Assembly (NCBI GenBank): GCA_021776885.1
Contig: JAJFFA010000472.1
Location: forward strand, 1-7,855
Direction: 5' to 3'
DNA length: 7,855 nucleotides
Origin: Planctomycetota bacterium
GTDB taxonomy: Bacteria; Planctomycetota; UBA1135; GCA-002686595
Made by a program: the position numbers and the translations under genes. This document shows, piece by piece, positions 1-5,357 of the stretch. How positions within the stretch are numbered: position 1 is the first letter of the stretch; every line of letters starts with the position of its first letter. Under the pieces are notes generated by a model. That model saw nothing but the letters and a program-made list of their open reading frames with translations. It was not told the DNA's origin and made no database searches.

Positions 1-802
1 CGTGACGCCCTTCGTCGATGCGCGGCTGACGGCCTGGAACCGTGAGGCCGAGTCGAGCGACGACGCAGCGCGCGCCGGCATCTTCGGTGGCGTCGAGCTG
101 GGCACGACCCTGTGGCGCACGAGTGGCGACGGCTTCATCCAGGAGCTGGCGCCGACCCTGAGCTGGCGCGGCGAGGCCTTGCACGAGGAGACCCGCGCCC
201 AGCCCCTGACCTTCGATCGCTTCGAGGAGCCCTTCGAGGGTTCGGCGCTCGACGCCGGCCTGCGCGCCGTCTCCTGGAAGCCGGGCGGCGCCGAGCACAT
301 CGACCTCGAGCTGCGCGGGCTGCACGCCTACGACCAGGGCTCGGGGGTGGCGGACCGCTCGCGCATCGCGACCCTGGCGGACATGGGCACGCGGGTGGGC
401 TCGATTCCGGTCTTCCTGCTCTACGACGGTCGCTTCGACCTGCGCCAGAGCCTGACCGAGTACGCGCGCACGACCTTCGGCATCCGGCCGCACACGAAGC
501 TGGCGGTCGAGGTCTCGCACCACCGCGGCGCGACCCTGGCCGGGACGGGGCTGTTCGAGGCGGCGTCCGTCGCGAGCCGCTTGCGGGCCACCCCCAAGTG
601 GGAGTTCGAGGCACGTCAGACCTTCGCCCTGCTGGGCAGCGGGACCCTCGACAACCAGATCGTCCTGCGCCGCTACGGCCATGACTTCGTGCTCGAGTTG
701 AGCTTCGGTCGGCGCACGGGGGAGGGCGGGACCAGCTTCGGTATCAGCCTCGCGCCGCTCCTGGCCTGGAAGCCCGGGCGCCTCGGCCGCTTCGATCGCT
801 GA
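1..802 (+). CDS. Outer-membrane beta-barrel protein, LptD-like C-terminal part (5' end cut by window)
   Basis: The frame is open from the first bases to a TGA at 800-802, giving 266 visible residues. The GTG at position 2 is probably internal, so the true start lies upstream. The visible part alternates polar and hydrophobic residues in short strands with many aromatic and charged residues, as in an outer-membrane barrel, and has no membrane helix. The order of segments resembles the C-terminal half of LptD (OstA/Imp), the outer-membrane LPS-assembly barrel: a 'FVDARLTAW' strand, 'IQELAPTLSW' (residues 46-55), 'YDGRFDLRQSLTEY' (141-154), 'IRPHTKLAVEVSHH' (161-174) and a terminal 'RRYGHDFVLELSFG' plus 'GTSFGISLAPLLAW' (223-256). 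If so, it places lipopolysaccharide in the outer leaflet with LptE. The N-terminal OstA domain would be outside the window. LptD assignment is by motif flavour only; another large porin-like barrel is possible. The next gene follows after 21 bases, suggesting co-transcription. Confidence 0.65.
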   Translation, partial: VTPFVDARLTAWNREAESSDDAARAGIFGGVELGTTLWRTSGDGFIQELAPTLSWRGEALHEETRAQPLTFDRFEEPFEGSALDAGLRAVSWKPGGAEHIDLELRGLHAYDQGSGVADRSRIATLADMGTRVGSIPVFLLYDGRFDLRQSLTEYARTTFGIRPHTKLAVEVSHHRGATLAGTGLFEAASVASRLRATPKWEFEARQTFALLGSGTLDNQIVLRRYGHDFVLELSFGRRTGEGGTSFGISLAPLLAWKPGRLGRFDR

Positions 803-823
803 GCCCAGGGCTTACGGGGTAGG

Positions 824-1441
824 ATGCGCGCGATGTTCGCTCTGATCGGCAATTTCGACCTGGCCGAGCTGGGGGTGGTGCTCCTGGCCGCGATCCTGTT
901 CTTCGGCCGGCGCCTTCCGGAGGTGGCCATGCGCACGGCCGCCCACGTGGCGCGGCTGCGCCGGCAGCTCTTGAAGATGTGGCGCGAGGCGGGGCTCGAG
1001 GACGAGCTGCGCCGGGTGCGCGACGAGGTCGAGCGCGACATGCCCGATCCGCGCCTGCACATCGATCCGATCGGCGACCTGCGCCGCACCATCGAGCCGC
1101 GCGCCGCCGTGACCCCCCCGCGGGCCGCGGACATGCGTCGCGAGGCTGAGGAGCGCAAGCGTCAGGCGGCCCTGGCCCGAGCCGAGGAGCAGCCGCAGGA
1201 GGTCGACCTGGATGCGACGGTCGCGCTGCCGCGCAGCCAGGCGCCCGCGGAGCCGGAAGCGGATCACGGGGCGACGGCGCGCCTGGAGCGCGAGACGCCG
1301 GATTCGCCCGCCCCCGGTGCATCCGGTGCATCCGGCTCGCCGGCGGCTCCGAAGTCGCCCGCTGCGCCCGCTCCGCCCAGGCCGCCCACCCCCGGTGCAC
1401 CCGTCGGCGATGCCGACGAGGACCGGGCCGAGGAGCACTGA
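824..1441 (+). CDS. tatB: Twin-arginine translocase subunit, TatA/TatB family (TatB-like)
   Basis: This is a component of the Sec-independent Tat export machinery in the inner membrane. The N-terminus has the family layout: a short periplasmic stretch with a glutamate before the helix (E15), one hydrophobic segment (about residues 15-27), then the hinge 'FFGRRLPEVA' (26-35), where FG-x-x-LP is the hallmark. An arginine-rich amphipathic helix follows (about 36-57), then charged, probably coiled-coil sequence to about 125. The last 75 residues are a low-complexity Pro/Ala/Gly/Glu tail. The long charged region after the hinge fits TatB better than TatA, but the two are hard to tell apart, so the symbol is tentative. 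An ATG at 833 (residue 4) may be the real start: 'MFALIGNF' resembles typical Tat N-termini, and GGGGTAGG (816-823) is better spaced for it. No tatC or second tatA is in the window. The gene lies between the barrel gene and the isomerase-like gene in an apparent operon. Confidence 0.75.
   Translation: MRAMFALIGNFDLAELGVVLLAAILFFGRRLPEVAMRTAAHVARLRRQLLKMWREAGLEDELRRVRDEVERDMPDPRLHIDPIGDLRRTIEPRAAVTPPRAADMRREAEERKRQAALARAEEQPQEVDLDATVALPRSQAPAEPEADHGATARLERETPDSPAPGASGASGSPAAPKSPAAPAPPRPPTPGAPVGDADEDRAEEH
1316..1333 (+). repeat. 9-base tandem duplication in the tail of the Tat gene
   Basis: GGTGCATCC occurs twice head to tail (1316-1324 and 1325-1333). A related CCCCGGTGCA stretch recurs at about 1390-1399. 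The repeat lies in frame in the Pro/Ala/Gly/Ser-rich tail and adds 'GAS' units, so it is most likely a slippage product in a disordered linker. Confidence 0.6.
1430..1435 (+). promoter_or_regulatory. Shine-Dalgarno sequence for the GTG start at 1444
   Basis: GAGGAG lies inside the last codons of the Tat gene, 8 bases before the GTG. It supports GTG 1444 as the start of the isomerase-like gene and suggests translational coupling with the Tat gene, whose stop ends 2 bases before that GTG. Confidence 0.6.
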
Positions 1442-1443
1442 GC

Positions 1444-2337
1444 GTGTTTCGCCTGGGCTACAACACCAACGGCCTGGCCCACCACCGCCCGGTCGACGCC
1501 CTGCGCCTGTGCGCGGACCTGGGCTACGCGGCCCTGGCCCTGACCCCCGACGTGGGCCCCCTCGACCCCCTCGACCTGAACCCGCGCACGGTGGACGACC
1601 TCGTGCGCTGGTCGGACGAGCTGGGCATCGAGCTGGCGGTCGAGACGGGGGCGCGCTTCGTCCTCGACGCCCAGCGCAAGCACTACCCGACCCTGGTCGA
1701 GGTGGACGCCGAGGCCCGCGCTCGACGCGTCGACTTCCTGGTGCGCTCGATCGACCTGGCGCAGAGCCTCGGCGCCGGAGTCGTGTCGCTCTGGGCGGGT
1801 GCCGCGCCGGAGGGGATCACGGCCGAGGACGAGAGTGCGCCGCCCGAGCTGCGCGAGCAGGTCTGGGAGCGACTGTGTGGCGGGCTGCGCGCTGTCCTGG
1901 AGCATGCGGGTCAGGCCGGCGTGCAGCTGGCCTTCGAGCCCGAGCCGGGCATGTTCATCGAGCGGCCCGCGGGCTACCTCGAGCTGCTCGAGCGCCTGGG
2001 TGGCGACGGGGACAGCCTGGGTCTGTGCCTCGACGTGGGCCACCTGGTGGTGACCGGCGACCTGCCCGTGGGGGATATGGTGCGCGCCGTCGCGCCGCGC
2101 CTGGTCCACGTCCATCTCGACGACGTTCCGGCCGGCGTCCACGAGCACCGTATGTTCGGGACCGGCGACCTGGATCTGGACGACACCCTAAGTGCGCTGA
2201 TCGAGGTGGGTTACGACGGCATGGCGGCGGTCGAGCTGTCCCGCGACAGCCACCGAGGGGCCGCTGCGGCGGCCGAGGCGCTCGATTATTTGTTGCAAGC
2301 TCTTGTCCGCGTACGTCCTGGTTGCGCCGAGGGTTAA
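1444..2337 (+). CDS. Sugar phosphate isomerase/epimerase family protein (xylose isomerase-like TIM barrel)
   Basis: The 297-residue length is usual for the AP-endonuclease-2/xylose-isomerase-like TIM barrel superfamily, cytosolic metal-dependent enzymes that isomerise or epimerise sugars, ketoses or inositol derivatives. It begins with a typical first strand, 'FRLGYNTNGL'. Candidate metal ligands sit at the ends of barrel strands: E165 in 'AFEPEPG', D197 and H200 in 'LCLDVGH', H222/H224 with D226 in 'VHVHLDD', and E264 in 'AAVELSRDSHR'. The 'HEHRMFGTGDLDLD' stretch (233-246) matches the usual 'H..xGxGxID' loop before the last strands. The substrate cannot be told from sequence. EboE, a member of metabolite-traffic clusters, belongs to the same superfamily, but no other ebo-like gene is visible. 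The start is GTG, chosen for its Shine-Dalgarno and for the first barrel strand beginning at residue 2. The last 20 codons are less GC-rich than the rest. Confidence 0.85.
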   Translation: MFRLGYNTNGLAHHRPVDALRLCADLGYAALALTPDVGPLDPLDLNPRTVDDLVRWSDELGIELAVETGARFVLDAQRKHYPTLVEVDAEARARRVDFLVRSIDLAQSLGAGVVSLWAGAAPEGITAEDESAPPELREQVWERLCGGLRAVLEHAGQAGVQLAFEPEPGMFIERPAGYLELLERLGGDGDSLGLCLDVGHLVVTGDLPVGDMVRAVAPRLVHVHLDDVPAGVHEHRMFGTGDLDLDDTLSALIEVGYDGMAAVELSRDSHRGAAAAAEALDYLLQALVRVRPGCAEG

Positions 2338-2351
2338 CGAGTGTTCACAAT
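2322..2351 (+). promoter_or_regulatory. Weak candidate promoter before the small Cys-rich gene
   Basis: TTGCGC (2322-2327) and CACAAT (2346-2351) are separated by 18 bases, giving 3/6 and 4/6 matches to the sigma-70 consensus. The surrounding 2281-2360 stretch is locally AT-richer than the rest of the window, as expected near a promoter. Against it, the implied start near 2358 would cut into the 5' arm of the hairpin at 2354-2404, so either the promoter or the full hairpin may not be functional. A GTTAAC/GTTCAC pair overlaps the spacer. Confidence 0.2.
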
Positions 2352-2352
2352 G

Positions 2353-2406
2353 CGGGAACGCACAGGGGGACGACTCGTGCGTAGGAGACCCCCCCGCGTT
2401 CTCCCG
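2353..2406 (+). promoter_or_regulatory. Structured leader hairpin ending at the Shine-Dalgarno of the small Cys-rich gene
   Basis: The 5' arm GGGAACGC (2354-2361) pairs with GCGTTC-T-CC (2396-2404), eight pairs with one bulged T. After a three-base bulge (2362-2364) GGGGG (2365-2369) pairs with CCCCC (2391-2395). The loop (2370-2390) can form a further small ACG/CGT stem. The 3' arm ends 1-2 bases before GGAGG (2406-2410), and a shifted pairing takes in its first G. The position suggests control of ribosome access or mRNA protection. It might instead help end the upstream operon, although no T-run follows. I recognise no riboswitch class. Confidence 0.4.
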
Positions 2407-2410
2407 GAGG
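2406..2410 (+). promoter_or_regulatory. Shine-Dalgarno sequence for the ATG at 2415
   Basis: GGAGG ends four bases before the ATG, slightly close but strong. It supports 2415 as the start. CTCC just upstream (2401-2404) could locally pair with GGAG and mask it. Confidence 0.6.
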
Positions 2411-2414
2411 CAAC

Positions 2415-2681
2415 ATGCCGGTATCCGACAGCCAAACCAGGGTCTGCCCGACACGTATCGATCACGCACCGGCTCTGTTCACGCACAAGGTGAACGAGGG
2501 CACGTGCCAGGACCGCCAGCGCGGTCGATACCACAAGTGCTACACGTGCGCTTACAACAACGCGTACGTCGCAGCCCGCGGCCTACCGGAGGTCGCGACC
2601 CGGGAGCCCAAACCCGTGGTCGAGGTCAAGGAGCCCAGGACCGTGCGCGTGTCCGAGCTCCTGCCCCTGCGCGCCATCTGA
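2415..2681 (+). CDS. Small four-cysteine protein of unknown function
   Basis: I do not recognise this 88-residue protein. It has no signal peptide or membrane helix, so it is probably cytosolic. Cysteines are at 11, 31, 42 and 45, the last two as 'CYTCAYNNAY', with histidines at 17, 24 and 40. The spacing C-x19-C-x10-C-x2-C with nearby His could build a small zinc-binding fold, but this is inference. The middle (about 25-57) is basic and aromatic; the tail (58-88) is Pro/Val/Glu/Lys-rich and looks extended, which could suit a nucleic-acid- or ribosome-associated role. Support for a real gene: a strong Shine-Dalgarno, an ATG start, a structured leader, less extreme GC than its neighbours, and a sensible protein composition. 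It is separated by 77 bases from the gene before and 68 from the gene after, so it is probably its own transcription unit. It could also be a lineage-specific regulatory or metal-responsive protein. Confidence 0.7.
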   Translation: MPVSDSQTRVCPTRIDHAPALFTHKVNEGTCQDRQRGRYHKCYTCAYNNAYVAARGLPEVATREPKPVVEVKEPRTVRVSELLPLRAI

Positions 2682-2682
2682 C

Positions 2683-2700
2683 ACGCTCCGAGCGTTCGTT
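2683..2700 (+). terminator. Weak candidate terminator after the small Cys-rich gene
   Basis: ACGCT-CCG-AGCGT (2683-2695) is a perfect five-pair stem with a three-base loop, starting two bases after the stop codon and followed by TCGTT. The stem is short and the T-tract broken, so this is tentative. Confidence 0.25.
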
Positions 2701-2749
2701 CGCGGGGTCGCGCCCTTCCCGATCGCGTCGGCCCTGAGTCCTCCCGGCC

Positions 2750-3085
2750 GTGCGCTTCGACACCCCGACAGCTCGCCTACGCGTCGTCGCCTTCGTCGAG
2801 GGTCTCTCCTTCGTCGTGCTGCTCTTCGTGGCCATGCCCTTGAAGTACGCCGCCGACATGCCCATGGCTGTGCGCGTCGTCGGGATGCTGCACGGGGCGC
2901 TCTTCATCTGGCTGGGCCTCCTGGTCCTGGCCGGGATGCGCAAGCGCGGCCGCTCCCTGGGCTGGGGAGCGCGCATCGCGATCGCCTCCGTGATCCCCTT
3001 CGGCACCTTCTTCCTCGACCGCCGCCTGCGTGAGGAGGAGCAGGCCTGCGGGACAGGGGGCGAGGCCATGACCCAGGACCCTTGA
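2750..3085 (+). CDS. DUF3817-type small integral membrane protein
   Basis: A 111-residue inner-membrane protein with three hydrophobic segments at about residues 11-31, 40-62 and 74-90. The conserved DUF3817 pattern is visible: 'RVVAFVEGLSF' with the EG pair (17-18), 'MPLKY' (29-33), a second-helix 'GMLHG' (45-49), and 'IPFGTFFLD' (82-90) at the end of the third helix. Family function is unknown; in other bacteria these are short membrane proteins sometimes found beside transporters. The start is GTG at 2750, chosen because the family usually begins only a few residues before the first helix and no later start preserves it. No convincing Shine-Dalgarno is present. The C-terminal tail (91-111) is charged and probably cytoplasmic. 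It converges with the next gene, 82 bases between stops, and is not obviously in an operon with its left neighbour. Confidence 0.8.
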   Translation: MRFDTPTARLRVVAFVEGLSFVVLLFVAMPLKYAADMPMAVRVVGMLHGALFIWLGLLVLAGMRKRGRSLGWGARIAIASVIPFGTFFLDRRLREEEQACGTGGEAMTQDP

Positions 3086-3150
3086 CGTCGCAGTTCGCCG
3101 CAGCCGCCCTCGACGCTCGCTGCGCGCGATCGCGATCCAGGCGACCCTCG

Positions 3151-3164
3151 CCGGCCTGGGCCGG
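3151..3164. terminator. GC inverted repeat between convergent genes, possible bidirectional terminator
   Basis: CCGGCCTGGGCCGG is a perfect six-base inverted repeat around TG (realistically five pairs with a four-base loop), a few bases from the minus-strand stop at 3168-3170. A 10-base palindrome CGCGATCGCG (3125-3134) also lies in this 82-base gap. Neither has a T-run, so termination is only inferred from position. Confidence 0.2.
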
Positions 3165-3167
3165 GCA

Positions 3168-5138
3168 TCACTCCGCCTGGAGCACAGCGCGGACGGGGAC
3201 CGTCTCGCCGGCCAGCACCAGCACGCTGACGGTCAAGGGCGGGAAGCCCTGGGCGTTCAGGATCAGCTCGTGGGTTCCCGGCGTGAGCAGGTCTGCGCTG
3301 ACGGCCTCCTGGTCGAGGAAGAGCCAGCTCGCGTAGGCCGTGCCGTCTTCGCCCTCGTGGCCGAAGAAGAGCTCGCGGCTCTTGCCTTTGGCGCTGGAGA
3401 CGCGCGTGCCGACGCGCAGGCCCGCGGGCGGCGCGGGCCCGCTCGCGGCCGACACGCGCAGGCGCAGGCGGCCGCCCTCGATCACCTCGCGCATGACCCG
3501 CGACGTCTCGCCCGAGCGGATCACGAAGGGGGTCGGGTCGCGCTGCGCGAGGGAGTAGTCCGCACCGCTCCACCCGCCCGCGTCGAGGCGCAGGCGGTAC
3601 TCCCCCGGGGGCAGCGGGCGCAGCCCCCCGGTCGCGGCCAGGTCGGTGGCGTCGAAGGAGTCGAGCTCCTCGCGCGAAGCGCTCGAGATGACCTCGGCCT
3701 CGAAGTGGGAGAGGGGCTCGCCCCCGGGCCCGCGCACGTCGAGGGCCAGGAAGCCCGGCGGCTGCGGCTCCGGCACGCGGAAGGCGTGGCGCTGCAGGCA
3801 GCCGGGGAACAGGTCGAGGGTCTCCTCGACCAGGGCCAGGTCGCCGACCTCGGTGCGCAGCACGACCCTCCGCGTGCTCGGAGCGAAGAGCGCGCAGCCG
3901 TCCTCACGCGTCTCGAGCGAGCGGCTGGTGAGCATGTCGGGCTGGCCCGCGGCGTCACGCGCCAGGGAGACGCACTGCAGCTCCTGTCCGCCCAGGGCGC
4001 GCCCCTCGGCGTCGCTGAGCTCGACCCACAGGAGCTCGCGCTCGACCTCGAGCAGGGCGTCGAGGGTGCCGGCCGGCACCTCGGCCAGGGGGCCATCCTG
4101 GGCGCCGACGCCGCGCAGCCACAGGCGGAAGGTCCCGGCCTCGAGGCCGAACAGGCGGAAGCGGCCCTCGTGGTCGCTGACGGCGCGCGGCACGAGCGCA
4201 CCGCCACCGACGCGCAGGGCCTCGACGGTCAGGTGCGGGATCGGGTTGCCGTCGGCGCAGCGCGCGACGCCCTCGATCACCCGGCCGAGCTGCAGCACGA
4301 GGTCGGGCAGCCGCACGTCGCCCTCGAGCTCGCGCTGCGACAGATCGAGGGTGGCCGCGCCGAGCTGCGGGTGGCGAGCGCGCAGCTCCAGGGCCCGGGC
4401 CCCGTCGAGGGCCAGGCGGTACTGGCCCTGATCGTCGGTGCGCAGGATGCGCACGCCGAGGCCCGCGGCCGAGGTCGACCCGGGTTCGGTGTGCAGCTGG
4501 ATGAAGCAGGGCAGCGCACGGCCACTCGAATCGAGCACCTGGCCGGACAGGCTCGGGCCGGGGCTGAGCTCGAGCACCAGCTCGAGCACGCCGCTCTCCA
4601 GCGAGCCGAGGGTGCCCAGGATGCGCGCCGGTCCGAAGCCCGGCGCGAAGGCCTGGACTTCGATGCGCAGCGCCGCCTGCGCCGTGCGCGTCAGCTCGCT
4701 GACGAAGGCGAGGGGCCGGCGCAGGACACCGGCAGCGTCCGTGCTGCCGCTCTCGCGGGCCAGGGCGGCGTCGCCCAGGTCGGCGCTCCACTGGACCTCG
4801 GCCCCCTCGAGAGCCTGGCCGCCGGGTTGCGCGCGCACGCGCACGAGGAGCTCGGGCACCGCGCTCGCGGCAACCTCGACGGGGGTCGACGCGATCGGAC
4901 CCGCAGGGTCGCGTGACTCGAGGGGCGTGGGCGCCAGGGAGTCGCCCTCGGAGGGAGCCGGGTCCCGCGTGGCATCGACGATCGACCCATCCACGGGCCC
5001 CAGAGACTCGACCCCGGGGTCAGCGCCCACCCCAGCGGTATCGGGCGCGTCGTCCGGGCGCAGGGAGACCAGGACCCCCACGCCGAGCACGACGAGGGCC
5101 AGGGCCCACCTTCCGATCCAGCTCGGCCGTTCGCTCAT
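3168..5138 (-). CDS. Membrane-anchored carboxypeptidase-regulatory-like domain protein
   Basis: A 656-residue protein. A short basic N-terminus (R4, R10) precedes one hydrophobic helix (about 11-26) with no lipobox cysteine, so it is probably an uncleaved anchor with the rest outside the cytoplasm. A Pro/Asp/Ala-rich linker follows (27-92), then serial beta-sandwich-like modules. Two clearly follow the carboxypeptidase regulatory-like pattern 'G-x-V-x-D-x-x-G-x-x-(I/L)P ... D-x-x-G-x-(Y/F)-x-L': about 195-255 ('LSGQVLDSSGRALP', 'RTDDQGQYRL') and 284-343 ('EGVARCADGNPIPHLTV', 'SDHEGRFRLFGLEAGTFRLW'). Degenerate copies occupy about 96-165, 365-455, 462-520 ('PLPPGEYRLRLDAGG') and 555-655. No peptidase or other catalytic domain is visible. 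Such arrays usually act as adhesive or structural modules, or bind carbohydrate or protein partners at the envelope. The ATG is preceded by GGGGG only one base away, an unusually tight ribosome site. It is divergent from the propeller gene, so shared control is possible but unproven. Confidence 0.8.
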   Translation of the reverse strand: MSERPSWIGRWALALVVLGVGVLVSLRPDDAPDTAGVGADPGVESLGPVDGSIVDATRDPAPSEGDSLAPTPLESRDPAGPIASTPVEVAASAVPELLVRVRAQPGGQALEGAEVQWSADLGDAALARESGSTDAAGVLRRPLAFVSELTRTAQAALRIEVQAFAPGFGPARILGTLGSLESGVLELVLELSPGPSLSGQVLDSSGRALPCFIQLHTEPGSTSAAGLGVRILRTDDQGQYRLALDGARALELRARHPQLGAATLDLSQRELEGDVRLPDLVLQLGRVIEGVARCADGNPIPHLTVEALRVGGGALVPRAVSDHEGRFRLFGLEAGTFRLWLRGVGAQDGPLAEVPAGTLDALLEVERELLWVELSDAEGRALGGQELQCVSLARDAAGQPDMLTSRSLETREDGCALFAPSTRRVVLRTEVGDLALVEETLDLFPGCLQRHAFRVPEPQPPGFLALDVRGPGGEPLSHFEAEVISSASREELDSFDATDLAATGGLRPLPPGEYRLRLDAGGWSGADYSLAQRDPTPFVIRSGETSRVMREVIEGGRLRLRVSAASGPAPPAGLRVGTRVSSAKGKSRELFFGHEGEDGTAYASWLFLDQEAVSADLLTPGTHELILNAQGFPPLTVSVLVLAGETVPVRAVLQAE

Positions 5139-5297
5139 TCCCCCTATTCAACGTCCGCCGCTGGCCCCGGGCTCCCACGATCTTCCTTTCGCAGCCCGAA
5201 CCCCCGGTGGGCGGCGCGCCGGGTACGCTCATCCCCGGGTTCTCCACAGCCTGCCTACGCTTTCCACACGCTCTCCAACCTGCCCGGACCCTGCTCC
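5139..5297. other. Divergent intergenic region (159 bases) between two envelope-protein genes
   Basis: It must hold the promoters of both flanking genes, but I find no good sigma-70 pair on either strand; TACGCT hexamers at 5224-5229 and 5256-5261 lack a matching -35. It contains a GC palindrome GGCGCGCC (5213-5220) flanked by CCCGG (5203-5207) and CCGGG (5219-5223), which could form a hairpin, and two CCACA boxes described separately. There is no Shine-Dalgarno before ATG 5298. Confidence 0.5.
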
Positions 5298-5357
5298 ATG
5301 CCCCGAGACCTGCTCCGCCCGGCCCTCCTCGCCCTCGCCCTCATCACGTTTTCCACA
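5240..5357 (+). repeat. Three dispersed TTyTCCACA-like boxes
   Basis: TTCTCCACAGCC (5240-5251), CTTTCCACACGC (5260-5271) and TTTTCCACAGCC (5349-5360) share a CCACA core. The first and third match at 11 of 12 bases. The first two lie 20 bases apart, about two helical turns. They resemble the DnaA box TTATCCACA with one or two mismatches. The third lies inside the signal-peptide coding region. Confidence 0.4.

Noticed and set aside
1316..1400. Possible CRISPR or mobile-element repeats in the Tat gene tail
   Set aside because: The repeat units are 9-10 bases, in frame and within a low-complexity tail; there are no spacers, inverted ends or transposase.
1264..2148. A 294-codon minus-strand frame opposite the Tat and isomerase-like genes
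   Set aside because: No family motif is seen, while the opposite strand shows metal-ligand motifs of the TIM barrel at the expected places.
2303..2737. A 144-codon plus-strand frame overlapping the end of the isomerase-like gene and all of the Cys-rich gene
   Set aside because: It overlaps a frame with a better Shine-Dalgarno and a more protein-like composition, and its C-terminal half is Arg/Pro/Ser-rich frame-shadow sequence.
3270..4916. A 548-codon plus-strand open frame opposite the carboxypeptidase-regulatory-like gene
   Set aside because: It is low-complexity Gln/Ala/Gly/Arg/Glu-rich sequence with no recognisable domain, lying entirely within a well-supported minus-strand gene; an antisense shadow.
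5240..5357. A replication origin suggested by DnaA-box-like sequences
   Set aside because: Only three imperfect boxes, no AT-rich unwinding element, and no dnaA, dnaN or gyrase gene nearby; kept only as a possible regulatory repeat.
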